Source of the DNA: Chryseobacterium gleum | GTDB taxonomy: Bacteria; Bacteroidota; Bacteroidia; Flavobacteriales_D; Sanyastnellaceae | Length of the DNA: 7,444 nucleotides | Assembly: GCA_945897395.1 (NCBI GenBank) | Contig: CAMDFE010000068.1 | Span: 1-7,444, forward strand | Direction of reading: 5' to 3' | In this document: one piece after another, positions 1 to 5,236 of the stretch | How positions within the stretch are numbered: position 1 is the first letter of the stretch | Layout: every line of letters starts with the position of its first letter | Program-made: the position numbers and the translations under genes | Notes under the pieces: model-generated | What the model was told of the DNA's origin: nothing | What the model saw: the letters and a program-made list of their open reading frames with translations, nothing else | Databases searched by the model: none

Positions 1-1751
1 TATTGGGCGCTGTGAATGCGAACATGACTGAAGCAGAGCGCGAAGCGGCCATTATGGCTCACAACAAAGATCTATTGAAGTCTGCGAACGAAAGCGGTTT
101 ATACAATTCTGAAGTAAAAACATTTTATGCTGGAAACGAATTTTACTTAGTCGTTTATCAAACCTACCGCGACATTCGCTTGGTGGGTAATCCTCCAGAA
201 AGCGTAGGTAAATTCGGTGGTGACACCGACAACTGGATGTGGCCACGTCACACCGGTGACTTCAGTATGTTGCGTATTTATGCAGGTGCTGAAAACAAGC
301 CTGCAGACTACAGCAAAGACAACACGCCTTTGAAGCCTAAGCACTTCTTCCCTATTAACATGGGTGGTGTGAAGCAAGGTGATTTCGCCATGATCATGGG
401 TTATCCTGCAAGAACTTCTCGCTACTTAACTTCTTACGGAGTTGAGCAAGCCGTAGACGTGCAGAACCCAATATTGGTTGAATGTTTCGGATTGAAATTA
501 GAGACTTGGAAGAAGAACATGGATGCGAACGAAGGTGTTCGCTTGATGTATGCTGCGAAGTATGCAAGCACTGCTAACTCTTGGAAGTACTACATTGGAC
601 AAACGCGCGGATTAAAGCGTTTGGATGTTGAAGGAAAGAAAGCTTCGACTGAAGCTGGATTCACGAAGTGGTTAACTTCTAATTCAACGGCTAACGATAA
701 GTTTGGCAAAGCACTTCCGATGCTTCAAGACTTTTATTCTTCAACCAATGAAACGCAAAAAGCATTTTTATATGCTCGTCTAACAGGAATGGGTGGAGCG
801 GAATTCATGGGCTTGGCCTCTGAATTTCAACGCACATTCGAAAAGTATTTTGCTGAAACCGATGCTTCGAAAAAACAAGCGATGCTTGATGGATTCAAGG
901 CTTCAGCTGAAGCGTTCTTCGTGGAATACAACATGCAAACAGACAAAGATGTGTTTGTTGCTTTAACAAATTTATACCGCTCTAGAATTGCTACAAATGC
1001 TCGTCCATCTTGGCACGCAGTGCTTGACGCGAAATTCAAAGGAAACGTTCAGGGATATGCAGATAAGCTTTTCGCAACTTCAGTTATCGTTGACAAAACG
1101 AAATTGATGAACTTCTTAGCGAAGCCAAATCAAAAGGTTTTTGAAAAAGATCTTGCTGTTGCAACAGCGAAGAGCGCTGGTGAATTTGGTGATGCTTTGG
1201 GCAAACTTATTCCTCGCGAGAAGATGAGCAAGGGTCAGCGTCAGTTTGTTGCTGGACTTCGTGAAATGAATCCGGAAAAACAATACGCTCCAGATGCAAA
1301 CAGCACCATGCGTATCACTTACGGCCAGGTGAAAGACTACACTCCAGCAGATGCTGTTCATTATGATTTCTACACTACTGCCGCAGGTATTATGGAGAAG
1401 CGTGATAACAGCAATCCAGAGTTCGTTGTGCCTGAGGCGTTGGCTCAGAAAATTCAGAACAAAGAGTTTGGTCGTTATGCAAATGAGAAAGGTGAATTGC
1501 CTTCTTGTTTCATTGCCGATTTAGATATCACCGGTGGAAACAGCGGAAGCCCTGTATTGGATGCAAACGGAAACGTGATTGGTATTGCCTTCGACGGCAA
1601 CTGGGAAGCTATGAGCGGAGACATTGCATACGAACCAGCCTTGCAACGCACGATTGCAGTTGACATTCGTTATGTGTTGTTTATTGTTGAAGAGCTTATG
1701 GGCGGAAAGAATATTGTAGATGAGATGTTGTTTGTGCGAGGCCGTAATTAA
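1..1751 (+). CDS. S46 family dipeptidyl-peptidase, DPP7-like, N-terminus missing (partial)
   Basis: This serine exopeptidase removes dipeptides from the N-terminus of oligopeptides, normally in the periplasm. The reading frame is open to the left edge (first full codon at base 3), and about 582 residues are visible. S46 enzymes are about 700-720 residues, so roughly 130-140 are missing, including the signal peptide and catalytic His. The catalytic Asp is most likely in HTGDF (codon 258-260). The nucleophile Ser lies in GGNSGSP (codon 1542-1544). They are 428 residues apart, the spacing I recall for P. gingivalis DPP11 (Asp227/Ser655). The specificity residue 18 positions after the Ser is Gly (FDGNWE, codon 1596-1598), as in DPP7, which prefers hydrophobic P1 residues; DPP11 has Arg there. 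The stop is TAA, followed by a hairpin terminator. Family call is firm; DPP7-type specificity is inferred from one residue. Confidence 0.95.
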   Translation, partial: LGAVNANMTEAEREAAIMAHNKDLLKSANESGLYNSEVKTFYAGNEFYLVVYQTYRDIRLVGNPPESVGKFGGDTDNWMWPRHTGDFSMLRIYAGAENKPADYSKDNTPLKPKHFFPINMGGVKQGDFAMIMGYPARTSRYLTSYGVEQAVDVQNPILVECFGLKLETWKKNMDANEGVRLMYAAKYASTANSWKYYIGQTRGLKRLDVEGKKASTEAGFTKWLTSNSTANDKFGKALPMLQDFYSSTNETQKAFLYARLTGMGGAEFMGLASEFQRTFEKYFAETDASKKQAMLDGFKASAEAFFVEYNMQTDKDVFVALTNLYRSRIATNARPSWHAVLDAKFKGNVQGYADKLFATSVIVDKTKLMNFLAKPNQKVFEKDLAVATAKSAGEFGDALGKLIPREKMSKGQRQFVAGLREMNPEKQYAPDANSTMRITYGQVKDYTPADAVHYDFYTTAAGIMEKRDNSNPEFVVPEALAQKIQNKEFGRYANEKGELPSCFIADLDITGGNSGSPVLDANGNVIGIAFDGNWEAMSGDIAYEPALQRTIAVDIRYVLFIVEELMGGKNIVDEMLFVRGRN

Positions 1752-1800
1752 GACTGCTTTTCTGTTTAGAAGATTATTCTTTTAAAATAGATACAATTCC

Positions 1801-1832
1801 AAATCGGGGTGAAGAATTATTCACCCCGATTT
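1801..1832 (+). terminator. Rho-independent terminator of the S46 peptidase gene
   Basis: A perfect 13-bp stem (1801-1813 with 1820-1832, core TCGGGGTGAA) has a 6-nt loop and runs into a short T-rich stretch. It lies 49 bp after the peptidase stop codon. Nothing else in the gap needs this structure, so it most likely ends the peptidase transcript. Confidence 0.85.
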
Positions 1833-1901
1833 TGTTTCAGAAATATTCTATACTTTTCAATTAATTCTTCTTTCTTCAAATTATGATCATTTATTCAAAT
1901 A

Positions 1902-1922
1902 AGAGAATCTTAGAAATTCTCT
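1902..1922. repeat. Small inverted repeat (AGAGAAT/ATTCTCT)
   Basis: A 7-bp perfect inverted repeat at 1902-1908 and 1916-1922 surrounds a 7-nt loop. It is AT-rich and could be chance. A 10-bp palindrome, TGAATATTCA, follows at 1926-1935. It is recorded because it is one of several dyads crowded into the non-coding stretch before the transposase gene. Confidence 0.35.
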
Positions 1923-1944
1923 GAATGAATATTCACAATGCATA

Positions 1945-1979
1945 CAGAGGATTATTCCTTTGAATAAGCATATCCTCTG
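1945..1979. repeat. REP-like imperfect palindrome upstream of the RAYT gene
   Basis: CAGAGGAT (1945-1952) pairs perfectly with ATCCTCTG (1972-1979). Inside it, TATTC (1953-1957) pairs with GAATA (1962-1966) around a CTTT loop, leaving AGCAT (1967-1971) as a one-sided bulge. The result is a 13-bp hairpin with an asymmetric 5-nt bulge, ending 38 bp before the transposase ATG. REP elements acted on by RAYT proteins are small imperfect palindromes that often lie beside the RAYT gene, so this is a candidate substrate. I saw no second copy in the window, so repeat status is unproven. There is no T-tract, so it is not a standard terminator. Confidence 0.45.
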
Positions 1980-2017
1980 GAAGCAATGAATCGGATCTCT
2001 CTTTGCATAAAAAAACA

Positions 2018-2569
2018 ATGCAAAGAAAAAGATTTAACAGAAGATCAACCCGATTGAAGGGATTTGATTTTTCACAAAGAGGAACATATTTCATTACATT
2101 AAATTGCATAGATAGAAAACACTTATTCGGAAAAATAAGTGAAGGGAAAATGCACTTAAACAATTGGGGAGTCATTGCACATAATTGCTGGCTAGAAATC
2201 CCTGACCACTTCCCCAATGTAAAACTCCATGTATTTGTGATTATGCCAGATCATTCCCATGGATTATTAGAGATTACGGAAGACTCTTATCAATTCTCAA
2301 GAAACACAAAAGTCCAGCATCCGGAAGAATCTTGCTTTTACGCGCCCATCTTGGGTAATAAAAATTGGAAAGTTGCAGGATTTGAATCGCCTGTAAAAAC
2401 AATTGGATCAATAATTAGAAGTTACAAAATAGGTGTTATGAAGGGCATTCGAAAAGAAAATCCAAATGCCATTGTTTGGCAGCGTGATTATTACGCCCAC
2501 ATAGTTTTAGATGAAAAAGCATTTCAAAACATCACAAGGTACATTGAGGAAAATCCTTCGAAATGGTAA
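2018..2569 (+). CDS. REP-associated tyrosine transposase-like protein (RAYT, Y1/HUH family)
   Basis: This 183-residue protein belongs to the IS200-like Y1 transposase superfamily: single-strand DNA nucleases that cut with a tyrosine and coordinate a metal with an HUH motif. Visible signatures are the N-terminal FDFSQRGTYFITLNCIDR strand (residues 16-33), the metal site MPDHSHG (76-82), and the C-terminal WQRDYYAHIV helix (154-163) with candidate nucleophile Tyr158 or Tyr159. It ends with the typical RYIEENPSKW. The middle (about 88-126) is a variable insert. ATG 2018 was chosen over an in-frame TTG at 2003 because it is a standard start with an A-rich leader, as is usual in Bacteroidota. The frame is intact. 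The middle HUH residue is Ser80 (TCC), where a hydrophobic residue is normal; TTC (Phe) is one base away. No accessory gene, target duplication or terminal repeat marks it as an insertion sequence, which favours a domesticated RAYT. Confidence 0.87.
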   Translation: MQRKRFNRRSTRLKGFDFSQRGTYFITLNCIDRKHLFGKISEGKMHLNNWGVIAHNCWLEIPDHFPNVKLHVFVIMPDHSHGLLEITEDSYQFSRNTKVQHPEESCFYAPILGNKNWKVAGFESPVKTIGSIIRSYKIGVMKGIRKENPNAIVWQRDYYAHIVLDEKAFQNITRYIEENPSKW

Positions 2570-2611
2570 GACAACAAGTATAAAATCTTCATTCCAACAA
2601 TAAATTCACCA

Positions 2612-2647
2612 ATACATCAGTTTCTTATGTATATTTGTCCTATGTAT
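2612..2647 (+). promoter_or_regulatory. Promoter and putative PadR operator (three half-sites)
   Basis: TATATTTG at 2630-2637 matches the Bacteroidota -7 consensus TAnnTTTG and ends 4 bp before ATG 2642; no clear -33 TTG is visible. ATACAT (2612-2617) and ATGTAT (2627-2632) form a perfect inverted repeat with a 9-bp spacer. A second ATGTAT lies at 2642-2647. The three half-sites are spaced exactly 15 bp apart and overlap both the -7 box and the start codon. PadR proteins commonly bind ATGT/ACAT dyads and repress their own genes. Autoregulation is inferred from this placement. Confidence 0.5.
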
Positions 2648-2995
2648 TCATCAGAACTAATTAAAGGCACTCTTCGAACCATTGTTCTAAATCTTTTAAA
2701 AGAGAACGGTCGCATGTATGGTTACGAAATAACACAACGGGTAAAGGAACTTACCGACGATAAAATACAAATCTCAGAAGGGGCTTTATATCCCCTGCTT
2801 CACGCACTGGAAGCCAGTGAAGATTTGGAAACCGAAGTGGAATTTATTGGAAAGCGTCAGCGTAAATACTACCGCCTGACAAAGCAAGGAAAGCAAACAA
2901 GCAAAAAGAAAATAGACGAACTCCGAGAGTTTATTGAGACACTTCATATTCTCTTGGATGCGAATAAAGGGACGAGCCATGGTCTCATTAACTGA
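2642..2995 (+). CDS. PadR family transcriptional regulator
   Basis: This 117-residue winged-helix DNA-binding protein acts in the cytoplasm, as a dimer and usually as a repressor. The PadR domain spans about residues 5-80: an ELIKGTLRTIVLNLL first helix, the family hallmark YGYEI (26-30), the recognition segment SEGALYPLLHALE (45-57), and a wing ending RKYYRLTKQGK. A short helix at about 88-106 would provide the dimer arm. This is the small PadR class with no ligand domain. The start at 2642 is preferred to ATG 2627 because the -7 box TATATTTG lies inside the five extra codons, and the alignment begins naturally at MYSSELIKGTL. The 3' end overlaps the downstream membrane-protein gene by 17 bp, so the two are probably translationally coupled. 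The effector is unknown. Confidence 0.93.
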   Translation: MYSSELIKGTLRTIVLNLLKENGRMYGYEITQRVKELTDDKIQISEGALYPLLHALEASEDLETEVEFIGKRQRKYYRLTKQGKQTSKKKIDELREFIETLHILLDANKGTSHGLIN

Positions 2996-3668
2996 CGAAC
3001 AAGTTGATTTCATTCGAAAAGAAATTGAATCACATGGAATTAGTTTGCCTGATCTGCAAGCTAATTTGATAGATCACATGTGTACAATTATTGAAAATGA
3101 AATGTCGGAAAACGACGACTTCCACTCGTTCTTTTATTCAATTCTTCCACGTTTTTTTCATGACAACTTACATGAAATTGAAATGGAAACCATTCAATTA
3201 ATTCATCAACTAAAATTCAAACACATGAAAAAGGCTCTTAATTTATCTCTATTGGCGTCTGCCATAATCTTAGTCCTTGGCGTCATCTTTAAAATTTACC
3301 ACTTACCAGGCGCTGCCGCTCTTTTTGTAGCAGGAACCGGCATTTCGGTGCTAGCAGTCTTTCCACTTTTATTAATTCTACTTTACAAACAGCCTATTTC
3401 CCTTATTCAAAAAGGAGTAGACTTTCTTGGAACCTTGAATGTTCTTTTGTTTTCGGTAGGATGCCTATTCAAAGTCATGCACTGGCCTATGGCAACTATC
3501 TTAATGCTCACAGGAATTTCATTGCATTCGCTCGTCTACGTGCCTTTGTATTTCTATCATCAACGCAGAACTAACGAGGACAAGTGGAGGGGTGCATTGA
3601 ACAGCTTTCTTTTCTTGCTCTTAGGAATTATGCTCTTCATGCTCTTCAATTTGAAAGTACAGTTATAA
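2979..3668 (+). CDS. PadR-linked membrane protein with helical sensor-like N-terminus and two GldL-like FKxxHxP motifs
   Basis: This 229-residue inner-membrane protein has no function I can name. Residues 1-80 are soluble and helical, with the pattern GISLPDLQANLIDHMC (20-35). They resemble the small helical domains found on membrane partners of PadR regulators (HAAS/DUF1700-like) and a Bacteroidota version with a conserved DH[IM]C. About five hydrophobic segments follow (86-107, 112-136, 147-167, 171-193, 205-225). Two helix boundaries carry a repeated motif, FKIYHLPGA (104-112) and FKVMHWPMA (164-172), like the FK-x-x-HWPGA signature in the motility and T9SS motor protein GldL/PorL. It lacks GldL's long cytoplasmic tail and other gld genes nearby, so it is not GldL. 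ATG 2979 was chosen because AAAGGGA lies upstream and the first 15 codons of the longer TTG frame lie wholly inside padR. A role as the membrane arm of the PadR switch is inferred. Confidence 0.75.
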   Translation: MVSLTDEQVDFIRKEIESHGISLPDLQANLIDHMCTIIENEMSENDDFHSFFYSILPRFFHDNLHEIEMETIQLIHQLKFKHMKKALNLSLLASAIILVLGVIFKIYHLPGAAALFVAGTGISVLAVFPLLLILLYKQPISLIQKGVDFLGTLNVLLFSVGCLFKVMHWPMATILMLTGISLHSLVYVPLYFYHQRRTNEDKWRGALNSFLFLLLGIMLFMLFNLKVQL

Positions 3669-3671
3669 AAC

Positions 3672-3700
3672 AAAAAGGTCGACCAATGGTCGACCTTTTT
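3672..3700. terminator. Bidirectional terminator between the PadR operon and the ferredoxin gene
   Basis: A perfect 13-bp stem (3672-3684 with 3688-3700, core GGTCGACC) closes on a 3-nt AAT loop. AAAAA on the left and TTTTT on the right give a U-tract on either strand. It starts 3 bp after the membrane-protein stop and lies 19 bp beyond the ferredoxin stop, so it serves both converging genes. Confidence 0.93.
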
Positions 3701-3719
3701 AATTGCATTGAGTATTAAA

Positions 3720-4070
3720 TTACAAATGCATAAACTCTTTTTTCTTCAACAAATATTCTTCTGTCTCTCTGAATTCTGGATCGTCTACACAGCAGTCTAC
3801 TGGACAAACTGCAGCGCACTGCGGCTCATCGTGAAAACCAACACACTCGGTGCATTTGTCTGAAACGATGTAGTAAACATCCATACTCTTCGCTTCTTGT
3901 ATTCCGTCTGCATCTAATTCACCACCACCGTTTAATGGACTCATGATTCCACGAAGCCCTGTTCCTTCACTGTACTTCCACTCTGCTCCACCTTCGTAAA
4001 TTGCGTGGTTCGGACACTCTGGTTCGCATGCACCGCAGTTGATGCATTCGTCTGTAATCATTATTGCCAT
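3720..4070 (-). CDS. 2[4Fe-4S] ferredoxin (4Fe-4S dicluster protein)
   Basis: This 116-residue soluble electron carrier binds two [4Fe-4S] clusters. The first set is CINCGACEPECP (Cys9, 12, 15, 19). The second is Cys73-x2-Cys76-x8-Cys85-x3-Cys89 followed by Pro90, the long-loop pattern of Allochromatium vinosum-type low-potential ferredoxins. As in bacterial dicluster ferredoxins, the last Cys of each set would ligate the other cluster. Between the sets lies an unusually long 53-residue insert (20-72) with a GGGELDADG stretch. A charged tail (100-116) follows VDCC, where Cys93/Cys94 are extra. The start at 4070 gives the standard MAIMITDECI opening. A TTG-N18-TAAATTTG promoter lies upstream on the minus strand. 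It is divergent from the acyl-CoA reductase gene 58 bp away; the redox partner is unknown and a link to that enzyme is inferred. Confidence 0.95.
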   Translation of the reverse strand: MAIMITDECINCGACEPECPNHAIYEGGAEWKYSEGTGLRGIMSPLNGGGELDADGIQEAKSMDVYYIVSDKCTECVGFHDEPQCAAVCPVDCCVDDPEFRETEEYLLKKKEFMHL

Positions 4071-4085
4071 ATTCTGCTATTTATC

Positions 4086-4139
4086 TGAATTCAACCTTAA
4101 TTTCGCCTGCAAATTTAATACACCTACGATGAATTCAAC
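4086..4139. repeat. Direct repeat TGAATTCAAC in the divergent control region
   Basis: TGAATTCAAC occurs at 4086-4095 and 4130-4139, 44 bp apart, each with the palindrome TGAATTCA. A third GAATTCAA lies at 4151-4158. The second copy spans the acyl-CoA reductase start codon and carries the -33 TTG of the ferredoxin promoter. The copies could be operator sites for a shared regulator, or chance in AT-rich DNA. Confidence 0.35.
4110..4138 (-). promoter_or_regulatory. Bacteroidota-type promoter of the ferredoxin gene
   Basis: On the minus strand, TTG (4138-4136), an 18-bp spacer and TAAATTTG (4117-4110) match the -33/-7 consensus TTG...TAnnTTTG. A start site near 4104 would leave a leader of about 34 nt before the ferredoxin ATG. 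The -33 element overlaps the first codons of the divergent acyl-CoA reductase gene. For that gene only a weak box, TAATTTCG at 4098-4105, is visible. Confidence 0.5.
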
Positions 4140-5184
4140 ATTAGAACAGCGAATTCAAACATTTGTTCAGCTGGGACAGGCTCTGCAGCTGTTTTCGACC
4201 AAGAAAGAATGGCCTGGATACGCATGCGGATTAACCGAAGAGGAGTTCAACGGAGTGAATGACGTGATTGAATCGGCATTTACGTTCAACGGATGGTTCA
4301 CTGCTGCAAATGTTCGTCAAGCCCTTTCGGCTTGGGCGAATGAGCTCACGGCAGAGAAATTAACTGCCTGGACAAAGGACCATTCCTATGCCACTTCACC
4401 TAAAACAATTGCAGTTATCTGCGCTGGAAATATTCCTGGTGTTGCATTTCACGATATTCTATCTGTTCTTATTTCAGGACATAAACTGCTGATAAAACTG
4501 AGTTCAGATGACCCTATACTTATTCCAGCACTTTTAAAAATTGCAGGGAAGTTTGAAAACGATTTCGAATTGAACTATTCTTTTTCGAAAGGAAAATTAG
4601 AAAATTTCGATGCCGTTATTGCCACAGGGAGCAATTCCACAGCTGTTCACTTCCATAATTATTTTGGAAAATATCCTCACATCATTCGTCAAAATAGAAA
4701 CAGCGTAGCCATTCTCGATGGGAACGAAACGGATGAGCAATTGGAAAAATTAGGTAATGATCTTTTCGATTATTTCGGTTTAGGATGTAGGAATGTAACG
4801 AAGCTCTATTTGCCTGTTGATTTCGATCTAGACCGAATCTTTAACGGTATTTTCAGTTTTCAATCCATTGCCACGCATAACAAATACGCGAACAACTACG
4901 ATTACAACAAAGCAGTTTGGTTATTGAATAACGAGGACTTACTCGAAAACGGATTTGTAATATTCAAGGAAGATAAAAACATTGCATCTCCCGTAGCCTC
5001 TGTGTTTTACGCGCGTTACGAAAACAAAGAAGCTTTGCTTCAACACCTGAAAGACCACGAAAATCAAATTCAATGTATTATTGGAAATGAGTTTATTCCT
5101 TTCGGAAACAGTCAATGCCCAACGTTATCTGATTACGCAGATAATGTGAACACACTCGAATTCTTAATGTCGCTGAACCCTTAA
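4129..5184 (+). CDS. Acyl-CoA reductase, LuxC family
   Basis: This 351-residue NADPH-dependent enzyme of the aldehyde-dehydrogenase fold reduces activated acyl groups (acyl-CoA or acyl-ACP) to aldehydes through a cysteine thioester. The nucleotide-binding half shows IAVICAGNIPGVAFHD (94-109) and SGHKLLIKLSSDDP (116-129), then DAVIATGSNST (161-171) and NSVAILDGNET (191-201). The catalytic Cys is most likely Cys220 in FGLGCRNVTK. It is shorter than Vibrio LuxC (about 480 residues), as I recall for Bacteroidota members. No luxD, A, B or E lies nearby, so bioluminescence is not implied and the physiological acyl substrate is unknown. ATG 4129 was chosen over ATG 4039 because the extra 30 codons would run back through the ferredoxin start and are unlike the family. 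It is divergent from the ferredoxin gene. Confidence 0.92.
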   Translation: MNSTLEQRIQTFVQLGQALQLFSTKKEWPGYACGLTEEEFNGVNDVIESAFTFNGWFTAANVRQALSAWANELTAEKLTAWTKDHSYATSPKTIAVICAGNIPGVAFHDILSVLISGHKLLIKLSSDDPILIPALLKIAGKFENDFELNYSFSKGKLENFDAVIATGSNSTAVHFHNYFGKYPHIIRQNRNSVAILDGNETDEQLEKLGNDLFDYFGLGCRNVTKLYLPVDFDLDRIFNGIFSFQSIATHNKYANNYDYNKAVWLLNNEDLLENGFVIFKEDKNIASPVASVFYARYENKEALLQHLKDHENQIQCIIGNEFIPFGNSQCPTLSDYADNVNTLEFLMSLNP

Positions 5185-5202
5185 GAATTCCGAAGAATTG
5201 AA

Positions 5203-5232
5203 TTTGTAGTCCTCAAACAAGACTTATATTTG
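5203..5232 (+). promoter_or_regulatory. Promoter of the lipoprotein gene, giving a probably leaderless mRNA
   Basis: TTTG (5203-5206), an 18-bp spacer and TATATTTG (5225-5232) form a near-ideal Bacteroidota promoter. The box ends only 4 bp before ATG 5237, so transcription should begin at or within a few bases of the start codon. The ATG is fixed by the lipoprotein signal peptide, so a later start is unlikely. Confidence 0.6.
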
Positions 5233-5236
5233 AAAC

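Noticed and set aside
1933..2217. Minus-strand frame covering the transposase leader and N-terminus
   Set aside because: It is antisense to the transposase, has no domain, and spans the hairpin region.
2627..2641. Earlier ATG for padR adding five residues
   Set aside because: The promoter box TATATTTG lies inside these codons, and PadR homology begins at the second Met.
1752..2650. Complete insertion sequence around the transposase
   Set aside because: No terminal inverted repeats, target duplication or matching downstream hairpin could be found, so a domesticated RAYT is more likely.
2979..3668. Calling the membrane protein GldL/PorL
   Set aside because: It has two FKxxHxP motifs and about five membrane segments, but no long cytoplasmic tail and no gldK/M/N neighbours; only the motif is shared.
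4039..4128. Possible 30-residue N-terminal extension of the acyl-CoA reductase
   Set aside because: It would overlap the start of the divergent ferredoxin gene and does not resemble the family; ATG 4129 fits better.
4129..5184. Bioluminescence (lux) locus
   Set aside because: Only the LuxC-family reductase is present; no luciferase or fatty-acid synthetase genes are adjacent.
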